Shown: positions 1 through 9,800 of the stretch, piece by piece | Layout of the letters: each line of letters begins with the position of its first letter | Position numbering within the stretch: position 1 is the stretch's first letter | Assembly (NCBI GenBank): GCA_032622095.1 | Contig: CP136061.1 | Span: forward strand, 37,205,797 to 37,269,796 | Direction of reading: 5' to 3' | DNA from: Siphonodentalium dalli | Lineage: Eukaryota > Mollusca > Scaphopoda > Gadilida > Siphonodentaliidae | DNA: 64,000 bases | Program-made: the position numbers and the translations under genes | Notes under the pieces: generated by a model | What the model was told of the DNA's origin: nothing | The model's input: only the letters and a program-made list of their open reading frames with translations | Databases searched by the model: none

Positions 1-532
1 TACTCACAGAGGGTAATATGAGCATGAGACAACGTGTATAATAGATAGACTTTGTTCATATATTGCTAAATTTTCTATGATGAGACATCGCGCGTTGAAA
101 TATTCATTGCTGATAAAAACCATGCATAAAGGTCCACAGTACAGGAGGTCAAATCATTGAAACGTATTTCAGAAAAGACAGTCGCCACTCGATTGCTATA
201 TTTCGGAAATAATTTCAAATTAGTTTTGCATTGAAAATGAACCCAATGACCTATTGGCGAGCACGCACTGAGAATTATTATAGTGATCGTTGATTGGTTA
301 AACCTGCATCACGCGTATTTTGTATAGGTTGGAATTTTAAGAATCGGTTCAGGCGTTTGTGAATTATGGCTAGTAGTGAGGAGGCATCTGGAAAAGTAAA
401 CTCCCATTGTTACGCATAGTATTGCGAAGCGATTTTGAAAGTGGCTCGCTCGATTTATATTTAATTATTTTTAAATTTATATTTTACTCGTTTGACGGGT
501 GGTGGGCTTGGGGAGGTTTGGGGTACGCTCTT
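1..532. other. Unassigned AT-rich sequence
   Basis: No convincing coding exon, RNA gene or repeat boundary is seen here on either strand. A short G-rich stretch (around 496-520) precedes the repeats that follow. Confidence 0.5.
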
Positions 533-600
533 TAAAAACACTTCTTCAAATATTTCCGTTATTTCGTCAAAAACACTTCTTCAAATATCTCCGTTATTTA
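533..600. repeat. Direct duplication, about 32-bp unit
   Basis: The unit aaacacttcttcaaatat plus its cgttattt tail occurs twice (about 533-564 and 568-599) with few differences. No coding content. Confidence 0.75.
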
Positions 601-640
601 GTTAATAAAAATATTTTCTTATTTTAGGATCACATATCAA

Positions 641-699
641 AATGAGAGGATATGGTGATCCCCTTTTCGTGGGATCACCATATCCTCTCATTTTGAAAA
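641..699. repeat. Perfect hairpin with 25-bp stem
   Basis: The sequence aaaatgagaggatatggtga... reads back as its own reverse complement after a short ttttcgt loop. Copies of the flanking motif aggatcacatat recur at about 627, 741 and 775, so the hairpin lies in a small repeat cluster. Confidence 0.85.
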
Positions 700-842
700 A
701 TGATCCTGCCTTCATTGAGCCACGAGTTACTCCTGAGACGAGGATCACATATTATATGATACCCTATCCTACGGAGGATCACATATTGTTTGATATCTAC
801 TCAGGGATGTGGCTAGAGGGTCTCCCTTGGGAATTTCCAACT

Positions 843-1040
843 GCACCCCCCCCCCCCCTTGAGTCGCAATCACACCAACACAACTTTTTGCATAATTCCA
901 TTTGCACCCCCCCCCCCCTTGAGTCGGAATCACACCGACACAACTTTTTGCATAATTACATTTGCACCCCCCCCCCTTGTGTCGGAATCGTGCCAACACA
1001 ACTTTTTGCATATTTCCATTTGCACCCCCCCCCTTGTACC
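843..1040. repeat. 59-bp tandem repeat with poly-C runs, about 3.3 copies
   Basis: Units start with gcacccccccc and continue ttgagtcg/aatcacaccaacacaactttttgcat. The C-runs differ in length between units. Open frames over this stretch exist in several frames on both strands, which is typical of repeats and not of genes. Confidence 0.85.
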
Positions 1041-1195
1041 TCATGCTCAGGCCTAATTTCCTATATATTCATAAGCCATGCTTCTATTTTCCCAGTATGA
1101 GAACATTAAGATATTTTAACCTGAAAATTGGCCCCAAAAAAAACAACTAGTGATCTAATTCCAGACAAATGCACACAGCTACCGACAACAGACCA

Positions 1196-1830
1196 GGAAA
1201 CACCGGGCCGACCATGGTTGTTCGGCCCGGTGTGAGAAAATTTTGAAAACTATACAAGTAAATCGCAAATCCTAGCATCAAGACTGGCCTCAACTGAAGC
1301 TTTCCTAGTGTTGGAAATTTCAAACCTCATACTCCCCGTCAGGTTGGAAAATTCTTCAACTGATGACCATTTATGTCTACAAGTTTGACCAAATGTAGTA
1401 AAATATTGTTTTGCTAAACTAATTAGCAGTTTTTGTATTGGCCATGTGAATGGGGCAATGACACACCGGGCCGACCATGGTTCGGCCCGGTGTGTAAAAA
1501 TTTTGAAATCTGAACAAGAAAATCGCAAAATCCTAACATCTAGACTAGCCTCAAGCCTTCCTACTGTTCGAAATTTCAAACCCTACACCCCCACTTAGGT
1601 TGGAAATTTTCCAACTGATGACAATTCCAATGACAATTTTGACCAATTGTATGACAATATTGTTTTCTTAAATTAACTAGAAGTTTTTGACTGGCCACGG
1701 GGGAGAGACCAGGACACAAGCTTTCCAAGTGTTGGAAATTTCCAACCTGTCACCCCCCTAAGGTTGGAAAATTTCCAACTGATGACAATTTCTGTCAAAA
1801 TTTTTGACCAAAAATAGGAACATATGCAAA
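1196..1830. repeat. Degenerate tandem repeat, about 265-bp unit, 2.5 copies
   Basis: Three successive copies share the order: GC-rich hairpin, ttttgaaa block, tcgcaaatcctaacatc, gttggaaatttcaaacct, ttccaactgatgacaatt, gaccaa. The hairpin (caccgggccgaccatgg and its complement) is present at about 1200-1234 and 1461-1494 and absent from the third, partial copy at about 1711. Copies have diverged by point changes and small indels. Confidence 0.75.
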
Positions 1831-3353
1831 TATTGGTTGAAAAACAATAAATTCCCCCAATAAATTGTTTTATAATCAAACTACAAGAACATTTTCAACC
1901 TATTGTTGGTGTGAAATTTCGTTGTGGCAGGTATGAAATTTCCAACTATTGAAAATATAGCTCTCTGCTGGGGGGGGGGTGAGACACGGGGGGGGGGGGT
2001 GAGACACCCCCCACACCCCCCCCTCTAGCCACATCCCTGTATCTACTATACACCCGTGCGCATGACCTGACCGGTCTGTGTGTCATGCTATTGTCGCTAT
2101 AACATTGTAATTCTGACAAGTTATGGGTTAATGGCGGCCCATCTGCATGCAGGTTTTCGGGAGATCCTAGCCTCCCACTGTTCTTGTAACTAAATTCACC
2201 CCTATATATACCACAAGGGCGGTCCGGTCGGTCCGGTCCGGGCTCTGTTTAGTCACACCCCTCATATATACTATATAACGCAGGCCACCGAATAATGAAC
2301 ATTTTGGACTGCAGAATTCGCAATAATTGCAGTCATCTAAATTTTGACAAGATAGGCAAATTATATCTCTACTCACCAGGCTGTGCATGTGGTAATACGT
2401 ATTACGATGCAATCCATTAGTTTTGCCATTGACCATTTTGAGTTTGTCCAATCATATATCTACGGAGTGTTTAGCAATTTGTTTTTCATAGTTCTCATAC
2501 CTTTCATATCGTTATTACATTCTCCAATCTTACCGAAACTGCGCTCAAATCCACAGCTATGACGTCACACCATCCGGCACCACCCTGGAAAATTATATCT
2601 CTCTGTCTGGAGGACGGTGCTCATTGTGTGTCAACTGAGAGTCGGCAACGGAGCCCAACTCCACCTTAATTTATGAGTCCCATAACAACACCATCTTCAT
2701 ATGTACTATAACAGCTGTTTTCGGGGGAGATGAACTCCCACTAGTTGCATATCTTGTGTCCCAATCCCATGTGCACCCATATTCCTGATTGTAATCCTAA
2801 ACTGTTACGTAATCTTAATCTTTGTATACTTGCGTCACAATAAATGCGTTCAACTGCATTCCACACAAACACGATATACAGTCATTGTTTGTGAACAATG
2901 TATACTGCTTGAAGACGCAAGACAACAATAGATGACATGCCGGCGTTAGTTTATTTGAGATGTCGTGTGTTTATTTCGGGCTTTCATTTCACATAAGGAA
3001 CAGAATGAAGGTATTAGATTCGTCTTGGGTCACTTGGTGATGTCACCTTTCTATGTGCACGGGTATTGCGATTATGGTCTCAGTTACGTTTTGGCATGCC
3101 GTATAGTTGTATGGAAAACCTTTTATACAGATATATACGTGTATGCGCAGGTCGTTGTTGGGAGGAACGTCAGCGCGGTTTCGTTTGTGGTAATTTGACG
3201 TGCTTGGACATGCTTCGAAAGACTTTTAGCTGGTAAGCTATAGCATCGCTGGTATCGGCGACTGGATTCAATGTCATATGCATGGGCCTTTAAGGGGGGA
3301 CGTAAAAGAAAAACATAAAGTTATAATTACCAAAGGTTCTTAAATATTTTGTC
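1831..3353. other. Unassigned intergenic sequence
   Basis: Holds G- and C-runs at about 1971-2022 with gagacaccc motifs, then ordinary AT-rich sequence. Small open frames (for example 2965-3198, plus) show no motif I recognise and no splice context. No gene called. Confidence 0.45.
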
Positions 3354-3355
3354 AC

Positions 3356-3392
<37 letters not shown>
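3354..3392. repeat. (AAT)n microsatellite
   Basis: About twelve uninterrupted aat triplets followed by a degenerate tail. Confidence 0.95.
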
Positions 3393-3393
<1 letters not shown>

Positions 3394-3584
3394 TAATGGT
3401 GCTTATATAACACTTATCTCTATAGTACCAGCCGACACTAAGCGCTTCACAATAATCGCTTTTACCAAAAATTTCACAAAGAAATTCCTGACAAATTTTG
3501 AGAAAATCCATTTTGAAATACCAGGAGATTTTGGCAAAACGTGCGTCTGACCCTTAAATGCCAAGATAATATTCAAGACAAATC

Positions 3585-4058
3585 TTAAAGGTGGATTATC
3601 TCTTTGTAAACACGTATTATATTTATACCGGAGTATAAAATATTAGATCTGAATCGAAGACTCCTGTCCGGAAATGCTTCTATTGACTAATATTAATTAT
3701 ATTTCGAATATTTCTGATTTAAAAAGGTGTGATTGTTTAGCTAACGAACAATGGTGGTTACTGTTAACAGAGACCAGGAATTTTATTGTGTAATTGTACT
3801 CATTATCGCTTATAACTATGGAATAAAACAATACAACCAATCAATATGTGACATTTGACGTTCGGTACATAGTCATAGGAACAAGCTAATGCTCTATATC
3901 TATATTTGTCTGTTCTGAAAATAGACAAATAAACGGTCCCAATAAAATATTCGAAATAAAATCAATATTAATTGATAGAAGCCTTTCCGGACAGGGGTCT
4001 TCAGTTCATATTTACTATTTTATATTTGTTATTTAAAGAGATAAACCATCTGTAATAG
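3585..4058. mobile_element. Foldback/MITE-like element, about 474 bp
   Basis: Imperfect terminal inverted repeats: ttaaaggtggattatctcttt at the left and aaagagataaaccatctgtaata at the right. A second inverted block lies inside: ctcctgtccggaaatgcttctat (about 3661) pairs with atagaagcctttccggacagggg (about 3976). There is no coding capacity. Class is not assigned because no clear target duplication is visible. Confidence 0.65.
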
Positions 4059-5658
4059 GTTTTGAGACATTACTCCGATCATAATAGTAATAAGTCGAAA
4101 AATACTTCAGATACTAATCTTTAATACATTTTCGAATGTCTGTCTGTCCGCTATAGACATTACCATGGGACGATCTGGATGACTCAAAACTTGTCTACCT
4201 ATTGGTATCACACTGTATGAGCATTTGTTAATCACTGCTCAACCGATATCTTAGACCAGGCGAATCAGACATATCGCAGGTTCTCAACACAGCCATGTTG
4301 CAATTCCAGGTATTCTGGGGAGTAAGCTACACAGGCGTTTGTGCAAGAGATATTAACTTAAGAACAGCGTCAGATTGAACTTTCTATAAAAATCTATCAG
4401 GAGAGTAATCAGGTCCATAGAAACGGTTGTCAAGGAATTTTAAACTAAATACAAGGTGATCACTGTTTATCCATCCTTGCTAAATGACCAGGAGAAAATA
4501 TACTGCACGGAGAAAGACTTACAATCAAAACTGAAATAATTTTGTATTACGAAGATGCTTGTTATGGTCATTGGAAACATATTAGCTTCTTAATAAGTTA
4601 ATATGTGCATATATGATGTCGTTGCCATCGAAAACTGTTTTATTTTTTCATACACATGACCAATAGCCCGGTCTCTTCAATAATGTTTTCCAAAGTCTGA
4701 ATTTACACAGTTTCACATTGTATAGTCCATTCAATATTTTGCCCAAATAAAAAAACATAGGCCTTAAACCATTATACCATCAACTCCAATGTCGGTATCA
4801 ATGGGAGGGTCCGCACGCTAAATCCTGGAGGGGCAGAATATTACCCCTTTGTGTGTGGCACAGGATATTTGATTATATTGCCTCCCGAGAGGGTATGTTA
4901 TACCCCGCAATGACAGACAGGTGTATCATCCAAAGTGGTAGTGTTAGTGTTAGTTATATGCCCATACAAGGGGGAGCAATGTTACGCCGATGTAGTTGGC
5001 TATAGGAGCAAAATACAGTTTCGTGAATCTGAATCTGAAAATAACCATGCCATTTTCCGGGGTAGTTATTTTGCTGCTTGTATTGGGCTTTACAACTGAT
5101 ACCTCGTGCTTTACAACTGGTACCTCGTGCTTTCCAACTGTTGGAAATGTTCAACTTATGATCATAAAACTGGTTGGAAAATAAAACTATCTATATTCAA
5201 TCTGAAATGTGCCAAACATTTAAAATTGTTGAGATGACATATATAGGATACGTAGGCGTTTTCACCAAAATGGCTGCCATGGGTACTGTACTCAAACGTT
5301 GTTGGTCTATAAATATTCTCTGCTTGGTTAATTCAGGAAAGGATATTTCCAGTATTTAAATATATGCTGAGTACGAAGTAATGTTACAGATGACAGATAA
5401 GCCGGAATGCAAAAATAGATATACTTTTGTACATTTTTCAGGAAAATGTATCAAATATATATTATATTATAATCATAATAGTCCCAGATACTCATTAATT
5501 TTATTGTATAGTCATAAGTATCTTAATTTCATGCCCCGTATCAACATAATTTGTGCACGAGCTGTACCACGCGTTGCCCAGTCCACTATCTGTCAATTTA
5601 AATACGTCTTGTACATGGAAATTCGTAACTTTGGCTGGAGCCATAAAGGAAATTTATA
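4059..5658. other. Unassigned intergenic sequence
   Basis: No exon with recognisable protein motif. Contains two short duplications of cctcgtgctttacaactg at about 5102-5140. Small open frames at 4996-5359 have no family resemblance that I can name. Confidence 0.45.
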
Positions 5659-6042
5659 TTAACCCTTTACGCAACAGAACGACCCTGTGCCAATGCATTC
5701 TCTTATATATGCGAGTCGACCATAGGTCGCCTCGCATATATAAGAGAATGCATTGGCTTAACATATTAAAAATTATAAAATTGTTAAAGAATGTAAGAAA
5801 AAATGGTAAAAAGTGTTTAGGCCAATGCATTCTCTTATATATGCGAGGCGACCTATGGTCGACTCGCATATATAAGAGAATGCATTGGCACAGGGCATAA
5901 CTTTAACTATCACAATGTGGTCATGGAGCCGGTTCCAATGATATCCATATTTGTATGGTTCTATTGAGACAGACCGAAGATATTTTAGGCTGTTGAAGCT
6001 TTATTTGGGCGTTTTTGGCCGTTTCGTTGGGTAAAGGGTTAA
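5659..6042. mobile_element. piggyBac-like MITE with two 69-bp palindromic cassettes
   Basis: The element proper (5663-6038, 376 bp) starts CCCTTTACGCAAC and ends GTTGGGTAAAGGG. It is flanked on both sides by TTAA (5659-5662 and 6039-6042). TTAA duplication with CCC/GGG ends is the signature of piggyBac-type elements. Inside lie two 69-bp palindromes (5689-5757 and 5821-5889), each running gccaatgcattctctt... to its own complement; they are inverted relative to each other in their central gtcgacc/ggtcgcc block. No transposase is encoded, so it is non-autonomous. Confidence 0.85.
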
Positions 6043-6144
6043 GTTATTAAATCTGATTTTAAGGTAACCTGTTTAGCTGAACTTTTACAGAAGACATCTT
6101 CGACTCAAATTCATTATATTTCTATATATTATCTGTCGAAGATC

Positions 6145-6450
6145 GGGGCATTGGTGGCTCAGTCGGTTAAGGGTACAACTCCAAGCCGTCTCGCCCTCCA
6201 GCGCTGGCGATGAGGATTCAAATCCACATGGTTCCATCGTGGACTTCGTAACTCGAAATCGTTTTCTGGTGGAGTTGCCAGTTACTTGTCGATGGCCTGT
6301 GGTTTGCCCACATGATCGACGAGTTTATTCGCCACTGTTAGATTAGTCGTAAGTGTGCGGATTTACTCCACCGCGAAAACTGGCAATGTCGTGATATGGC
6401 CTTAGTTGGTGAAAGCTACTTTAAACCCCAATCAATCTGTCTAAGATCAA
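6145..6450 (+). mobile_element. tRNA-derived SINE
   Basis: The head resembles a tRNA: ggcattggtggctcagtcgg contains an A-box-like tggctcagtcgg, and ggattcaaatcc about 50 bp later matches a B box (RNA polymerase III internal promoter). A tRNA-unrelated body follows (gttttctggtggagttgccag and onwards). The 3' end is uncertain. It is not called a tRNA gene because the acceptor stem is not intact and the body continues well beyond tRNA length. Confidence 0.65.
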
Positions 6451-7254
6451 GCCTTCTGGCCTATCGGACGAGATTAATTAGAGAACCTATAGATACACTG
6501 ATCAACATTTCAGAGATCACGCATGTACAATCATGCAGTAGTCTGAGTTATCTACAGACTCACATATAAATAGTGAGTCTGGTTACTTGTATATTTTCTA
6601 TTTCCCGAACCGCGGGTTTCCAATCACCTCAATATAAAAGAGTCCAATCGAACGATTAACGTAACGCGATGTGACGTAATTTAGAGAAGCCTATGTGGTT
6701 CCAGGAAATGACAGTTCGACGACGATAGTCTCAGTATGTCAGTATATGTCTCTGCATGGGTGGATGTTTGCCCCGACTGGGTAACCAAATCAGCGTTTCT
6801 AGATCCTGAATTCAACATTTTAGAGAGATCCTGATTCCCCATCAACGTTTCGGGATCTTTGCAGGGACTTGTCCAAGTTTCCTTCGTAGTAAACCAGCTA
6901 GTGATATCGGTTGGGATAATGATGTTTTACTTCGAAGTACAGTGTGTGCATCTTTCTATATCGTGGTTTAGCGTTGTTGACCAGCGCACGTAATATCACC
7001 AATATAGAGTTGTTAACTAAAGGTAATGTGATGTGAAAAATATATTTTATCAGAATGTTTACACGAATGTAAACCCATATTGACTTCGCGAAGTGATAGT
7101 GTGTGTTAAATGTAAACAAACCGATGTTATTGCTCATTATGCGCCATATTAGAGGCGCAATTTAAAATGAAAGTTATCTCATATATATTTTGAAGGCCTC
7201 TGTCTGTCTGTTTGTCTGTTTGTCTGTCATTTATACAAATCTACGATTCTCGAC
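6451..7254. other. Unassigned intergenic sequence
   Basis: Includes a tctgtctgtttgtctg simple repeat at about 7201-7227 just before the minisatellite cluster. No coding or RNA gene recognised. Confidence 0.45.
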
Positions 7255-7600
7255 CGATCGGGACGAAACTTGGTACGTGTGTGTAGTTTGACCAGGCGGC
7301 CGTCGTTGTCGTATTGGCGAGCCCGTGCGGCGCCCGCTTCGCGCATGCGCAGACGAGATCTCGAAAACGGGTGGAACTATCGACTATAAATTTGGTACGT
7401 GTGTGTAGTTTGACCAGGCGGTCGTCGTTGTCGTATTGGCGAGCCCGTGCGACGCCGCACAGCACATGCGCAGACGAGATCTCGGAAACGGGTGGAGCTA
7501 TCGACTTGAAATTTGCTATGTGAATGTATCTTGCCCCGGATACGAATTTTATCGGGTCACCGAGCCCGTGCGACACAAGCTTCGCGCATGCGCATACCAG
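7255..7600. repeat. 126-bp tandem repeat, about 2.5 copies
   Basis: Units share ttggtacgtgtgtgtagttt, gaccaggcgg, gtcgttgtcgtattggcga, gcccgtgcg and gcatgcgcagacgagatctc. The second and third copies diverge progressively. The composition is more GC-rich than its surroundings. Overlapping open frames on both strands follow from the repeat structure. Confidence 0.8.
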
Positions 7601-8420
7601 ATCTCGGGTCGTGACCCCGACCTGACCTTGACCTTCAAAATGATCAATTCGAGGTCAAATCGGGTAAAACCGGATGGATTTCGACGGGTACTTTTGTCGG
7701 GTACTTTTGTCCGGGCATTGTTTTGGACGGGTCAAATCGTGACCCCACCTGACCTTGACCTTCAAAATGGACAATTCAAGGTCAAATAGCAGAAAAGCAG
7801 AGGGGAAACAGCCCGGACGAAGTTGGGACCTGACCTTGACCTTCAAAATGATCAATTCGAGGTAAAATCGGGTAAAACCGGATGGATTCCGACGGGTACT
7901 TTTGTCCGGGCAGTGTTTTGGACGGGTCAAATCGTGACCCCACCTCACCTTGACCTTCAAAATGGACAATTCAAGGTCAAATCGCGCAATTCGCCGTAAA
8001 GCAGAGGGGAAACAGCCCGGACGAAGTCGGGTCCACCTGCTGGGGTGCATTTGTGTGTTAGCTATGGCCGGGAAAACTGCCAGACGGATTTTGAAGACAG
8101 TTTATACCTAGGGGTAATTTTTTCCAGGCAGTGTTTTGGACGGGTCAAATCGTGACCCCGACCCGACCTTGACCTTCAAAAAGGTCAATTCAATGTCAAA
8201 TCGGGTAAAACGGCACGGATTTCGACGAAATTTGATACCTAGAGGAATTTTTGTCCCGGAAGTCTTTTGGACGGGTCAAGTCGTTACCCCGACCCAACAT
8301 TGACATTCAAAAAGGTCAATTCAAGGTCCAATGGTAATTTTGACGGGATTTCGACGAAATTTGATACCTAGGGTTACTTTTGTCCGAGGAGTGTTTTGGA
8401 CGGGTCAATTCGTGAACCCG
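7600..8420. repeat. Irregular minisatellite rich in TGACCT half-sites
   Basis: A composite unit recurs at spacings of roughly 130-220 bp. Its parts are ttttggacgggtcaaatcg, tgaccc, tgaccttgaccttcaaa, gatcaattcgaggtcaaatc, gggtaaaac and atttcgacg. At least five copies can be followed, with internal deletions. The TGACCTTGACCTT block contains adjacent TGACCT half-sites (complement AGGTCA), the core recognised by nuclear receptors; whether that is functional is unknown. Confidence 0.75.
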
Positions 8421-8559
8421 ACCGACCACCATTTGAACTGATTTTGTATTGCTCAATTGTAAACCGCTGTCCAGAAAAGGTTCGTCATCTTGGGTCTAGC
8501 CTCCCTGCGCTTCTTGCTTATAAATGCCCAGACAAAAAAAATGATATGCTCATTATATT

Positions 8560-8945
8560 AAAGACATATTATGTACTTGTTCGGGTGCGTGAAACTGATC
8601 AGGTAGTGTCCAGGCGCTATGCCAACTGGAGGAATATACCATTCTACTAACATCGCCGAAAATCTGAAGCAAATCGACCGTACCACTCCATAGAAAACAT
8701 CGTCTGAACTACGCTCAAATGTAAATATTTACTACTCGATTCGGGACGCATCTGTCGGCGATAAACTAACGAAAACGATTTCGCCATCGAGAGTCACTGC
8801 ATGAAATTAATCTATAAGAATGACGGTATGTGTTGTCAATTTGGATATGATATATATTTGAAAAAATTACTACTTTGAACAAGACTATTCTCCATTTGTA
8901 CTTGATCACCCTACGGGAGTGTTTCACATCACTTTAATTATCGAG
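8560..8945 (+). repeat. Dispersed repeat, copy 1
   Basis: The block ttcgggtgcgtgaaactgat ... accactccatagaaaacat ... ggcgataaactaacgaaaac ... cgagagtcactgcat ... ggagtgtttcacatca recurs at 55,862-56,245 in the same orientation and partly at 56,430-56,545 inverted. It has no coding potential. The ends are not sharply defined; it is probably a MITE or other non-autonomous element. Confidence 0.75.
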
Positions 8946-9236
8946 TTTCGCTGTCGATAGAACGCGGTGCTCCGTATTTGGGAGAAGGATTATCTGGTTC
9001 GTCGATATAGATACACTATACTGCTAAAGTTAAACTAGATATGACTGACGCATTTGTCAGACCTGTGGTCTCGGGTTTAAACTACACATAGTTTTAGCTG
9101 TCAAACGACGATTTAAACCAAGATGTTTACGAAGACCATGTTTAAACTGGAAAGGAACACATGAATAAATGAGACCTGTGTCATGTGCGTTTATTATTGC
9201 ATGAGTGACAACCCACATTAATTCAGCTATACTCAC

Positions 9237-9587
9237 CCCTTGTCGTCTTCTGTCGTTCATGCTGTCTCATCTTAATTTGTGCACAATATACAACGGGGCA
9301 ATGACTTACGACGCCACACGACCTCGCGTGATAACAGCACAGCGCAATAAGTTGCTTGCAGATGGCACATCCAGCATGTTTCTTCTTACATGTGTTGGTA
9401 TGAAGGACAACCCGCTTCATTTTACTGCACCCGGACCGTATACAGTTGGTATCATGGCACCGACACGCGTGAACCAGATTATCAGCACAACGCTGGATAG
9501 ATTCTTTACGTTCTTCCAGCGAAGTCGGTGGCGTATCTACATGGCTCCCCATAGGGCTATGTTCTTGACCTTCAGTCATCTGGTGTT
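9237..9587 (-). CDS. CREBBP/EP300: Internal exon encoding a CBP/p300-type TAZ2 zinc finger
   Basis: The 351-bp minus-strand exon is bounded by an acceptor (ttcaattcag, AG at 9588-9589) and a donor (gtgagt at 9231-9236), and is open throughout. About 35 Ser/Thr/Pro-type residues lead into ERKESIQRC, then three zinc-ligand clusters of HCCC type: HACRC with two later Cys, HTNTCKKK...CAIC, and CCYHARSC...HCPVVYC. KMKRVV and CKQLIALCCYH between the ligands are hallmark TAZ2 residues of CBP/p300, the lysine acetyltransferase co-activators that bind transcription-factor activation domains in the nucleus. The rest of such a protein (TAZ1, KIX, bromodomain, acetyltransferase) is not seen in the window. 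Either neighbouring exons lie outside, to the right for upstream ones, or this is a detached TAZ2 copy. The zinc ligands look intact. Confidence 0.85.
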
Positions 9588-9680
9588 CTGAATTGAATTG
9601 TTTATTTGCAAAGTCAACATCGAAGTTGCAACATGCTACAACGTATATACATATATACAAAACAAACAATAAATAATACA

Positions 9681-9682
<2 letters not shown>

Positions 9683-9772
<90 letters not shown>

Positions 9773-9800
9773 ATTCTCTCTCTCCTTCTCTCCCTCTATT
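9683..9800. repeat. (CT)n microsatellite
   Basis: Near-continuous ct dinucleotides over more than 100 bp with a few interruptions. It lies upstream of the TAZ2 exon with respect to that exon's strand. A short motif shared with the exon, cccatagggcta, recurs just beyond it at about 9830. Confidence 0.95.

Noticed and set aside
6145-6235. Functional tRNA gene
   Set aside because: A- and B-box-like motifs are present but the acceptor stem does not pair and a SINE body follows.
7241-8050. Overlapping open frames of 70-131 codons on both strands
   Set aside because: They follow the 126-bp and irregular minisatellites; repeat-driven, without protein motifs.
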